NCBI RefSeq assembly: GCF_017104715.1
Contig: NZ_JAAGPI010000008.1
Coordinates: 186,001-250,000 of the forward strand
Source: Burkholderia sp. Ac-20365
GTDB lineage: Bacteria > Pseudomonadota > Gammaproteobacteria > Burkholderiales > Burkholderiaceae
Length of the DNA: 64,000 nt
Direction: 5' to 3'
Below are positions 63,870-64,000 of this stretch, piece after piece. The translations under genes and the position numbers were made by a program. The notes under the pieces are model-generated. The model was not told where the DNA came from. It did not search any database and saw only the letters and a list, made by a program, of their open reading frames with translations. Each line of letters begins with the position of its first letter. Within the stretch, counting starts at the first letter, position 1.

Positions 63870-64000
63870 TGGAAACACTCGACCGCCGCGCGGATGCGCT
63901 CATCCGCAACTCATACTACGAAGCCACCGTTTCGCGTCCGCTCGCGGATGACCCGATGCTCGAAGGCTCGATCGATGCCGACGTCTGCGTGATCGGCGCG
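63869..64000 (+). CDS. FAD-dependent oxidoreductase, 5' part only (cut by window edge)
   Basis: 44 codons are visible, starting at an ATG that overlaps the puuB stop (TGATG). The sequence starts METLDRRADALIRNSYYEATV and reaches the first FAD strand DVCVIGA at the last bases. It therefore looks like a second DAO-family oxidoreductase, probably PuuB-related, translationally coupled to puuB. Its full identity cannot be judged. Confidence 0.7.
   Translation, partial: METLDRRADALIRNSYYEATVSRPLADDPMLEGSIDADVCVIGA

Overview
The window looks like chromosomal DNA of a Burkholderiaceae member, most likely Paraburkholderia, Caballeronia or Burkholderia. This rests on high G+C with strong C/G third-position use, DUF3138 and DUF3563 proteins, several ACS-type MFS carriers, and OmpC-like porins. 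That placement is inference; no rRNA or tRNA gene was found.

Layout. 0.1-6.0 kb: an L-rhamnose oxidative operon (rhamnose dehydrogenase, rhamnonate dehydratase, MFS carrier, a second SDR) read leftward toward a convergent LysR gene. 7.2-13.9 kb: an accessory island with a convergent orphan protein, a leftward operon (SLOG-like nucleotide-sensor protein, cytoplasmic lysozyme-like protein, CHAT caspase-like protease) and a divergent membrane-anchored TIR protein. I regard this as the best candidate for an undescribed conflict or regulated-cell-death system. 14.2-16.1 kb: flavin reductase and porin. 16.4-22.1 kb: a translationally coupled catabolic operon (HMG-CoA-lyase-like, family III CoA-transferase, MFS, Tat-exported amidohydrolase) divergent from an IclR regulator. 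22-36 kb: mostly single housekeeping or accessory genes (sugar porter, Nudix, CPBP membrane protein, malic enzyme, SDR, ferritin-like protein, amidase, CDP-diacylglycerol pyrophosphatase, desaturase, GT9 glycosyltransferase, PhnD-like protein). 36.2-43 kb: the leucine/isovalerate (liu) operon under a divergent TetR regulator with a perfect operator palindrome. 43-49 kb: small envelope proteins, a LysR/MFS pair and a MarR/MFS pair. 48.9-64 kb: a putrescine regulon containing puuC and puuR (leftward), puuD, puuA, spuC, the potFGHI transporter, a DUF3138 outer-membrane barrel, puuB and a second FAD oxidoreductase cut by the window edge. It supports both the gamma-glutamylation and the transamination routes.

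Three copies of a roughly 740-820 bp interrupted palindrome lie at about 1.06-1.80, 6.2-7.0 and 61.7-62.57 kb. Each has a 114-bp central hairpin with compensatory and wobble substitutions, and terminal 32-34 bp palindromes. Each is flanked by a striking mirror-symmetric strand asymmetry, G+T-rich on the left and A+C-rich on the right, that runs on into neighbouring unrelated coding sequences. These elements are the second major point of interest.
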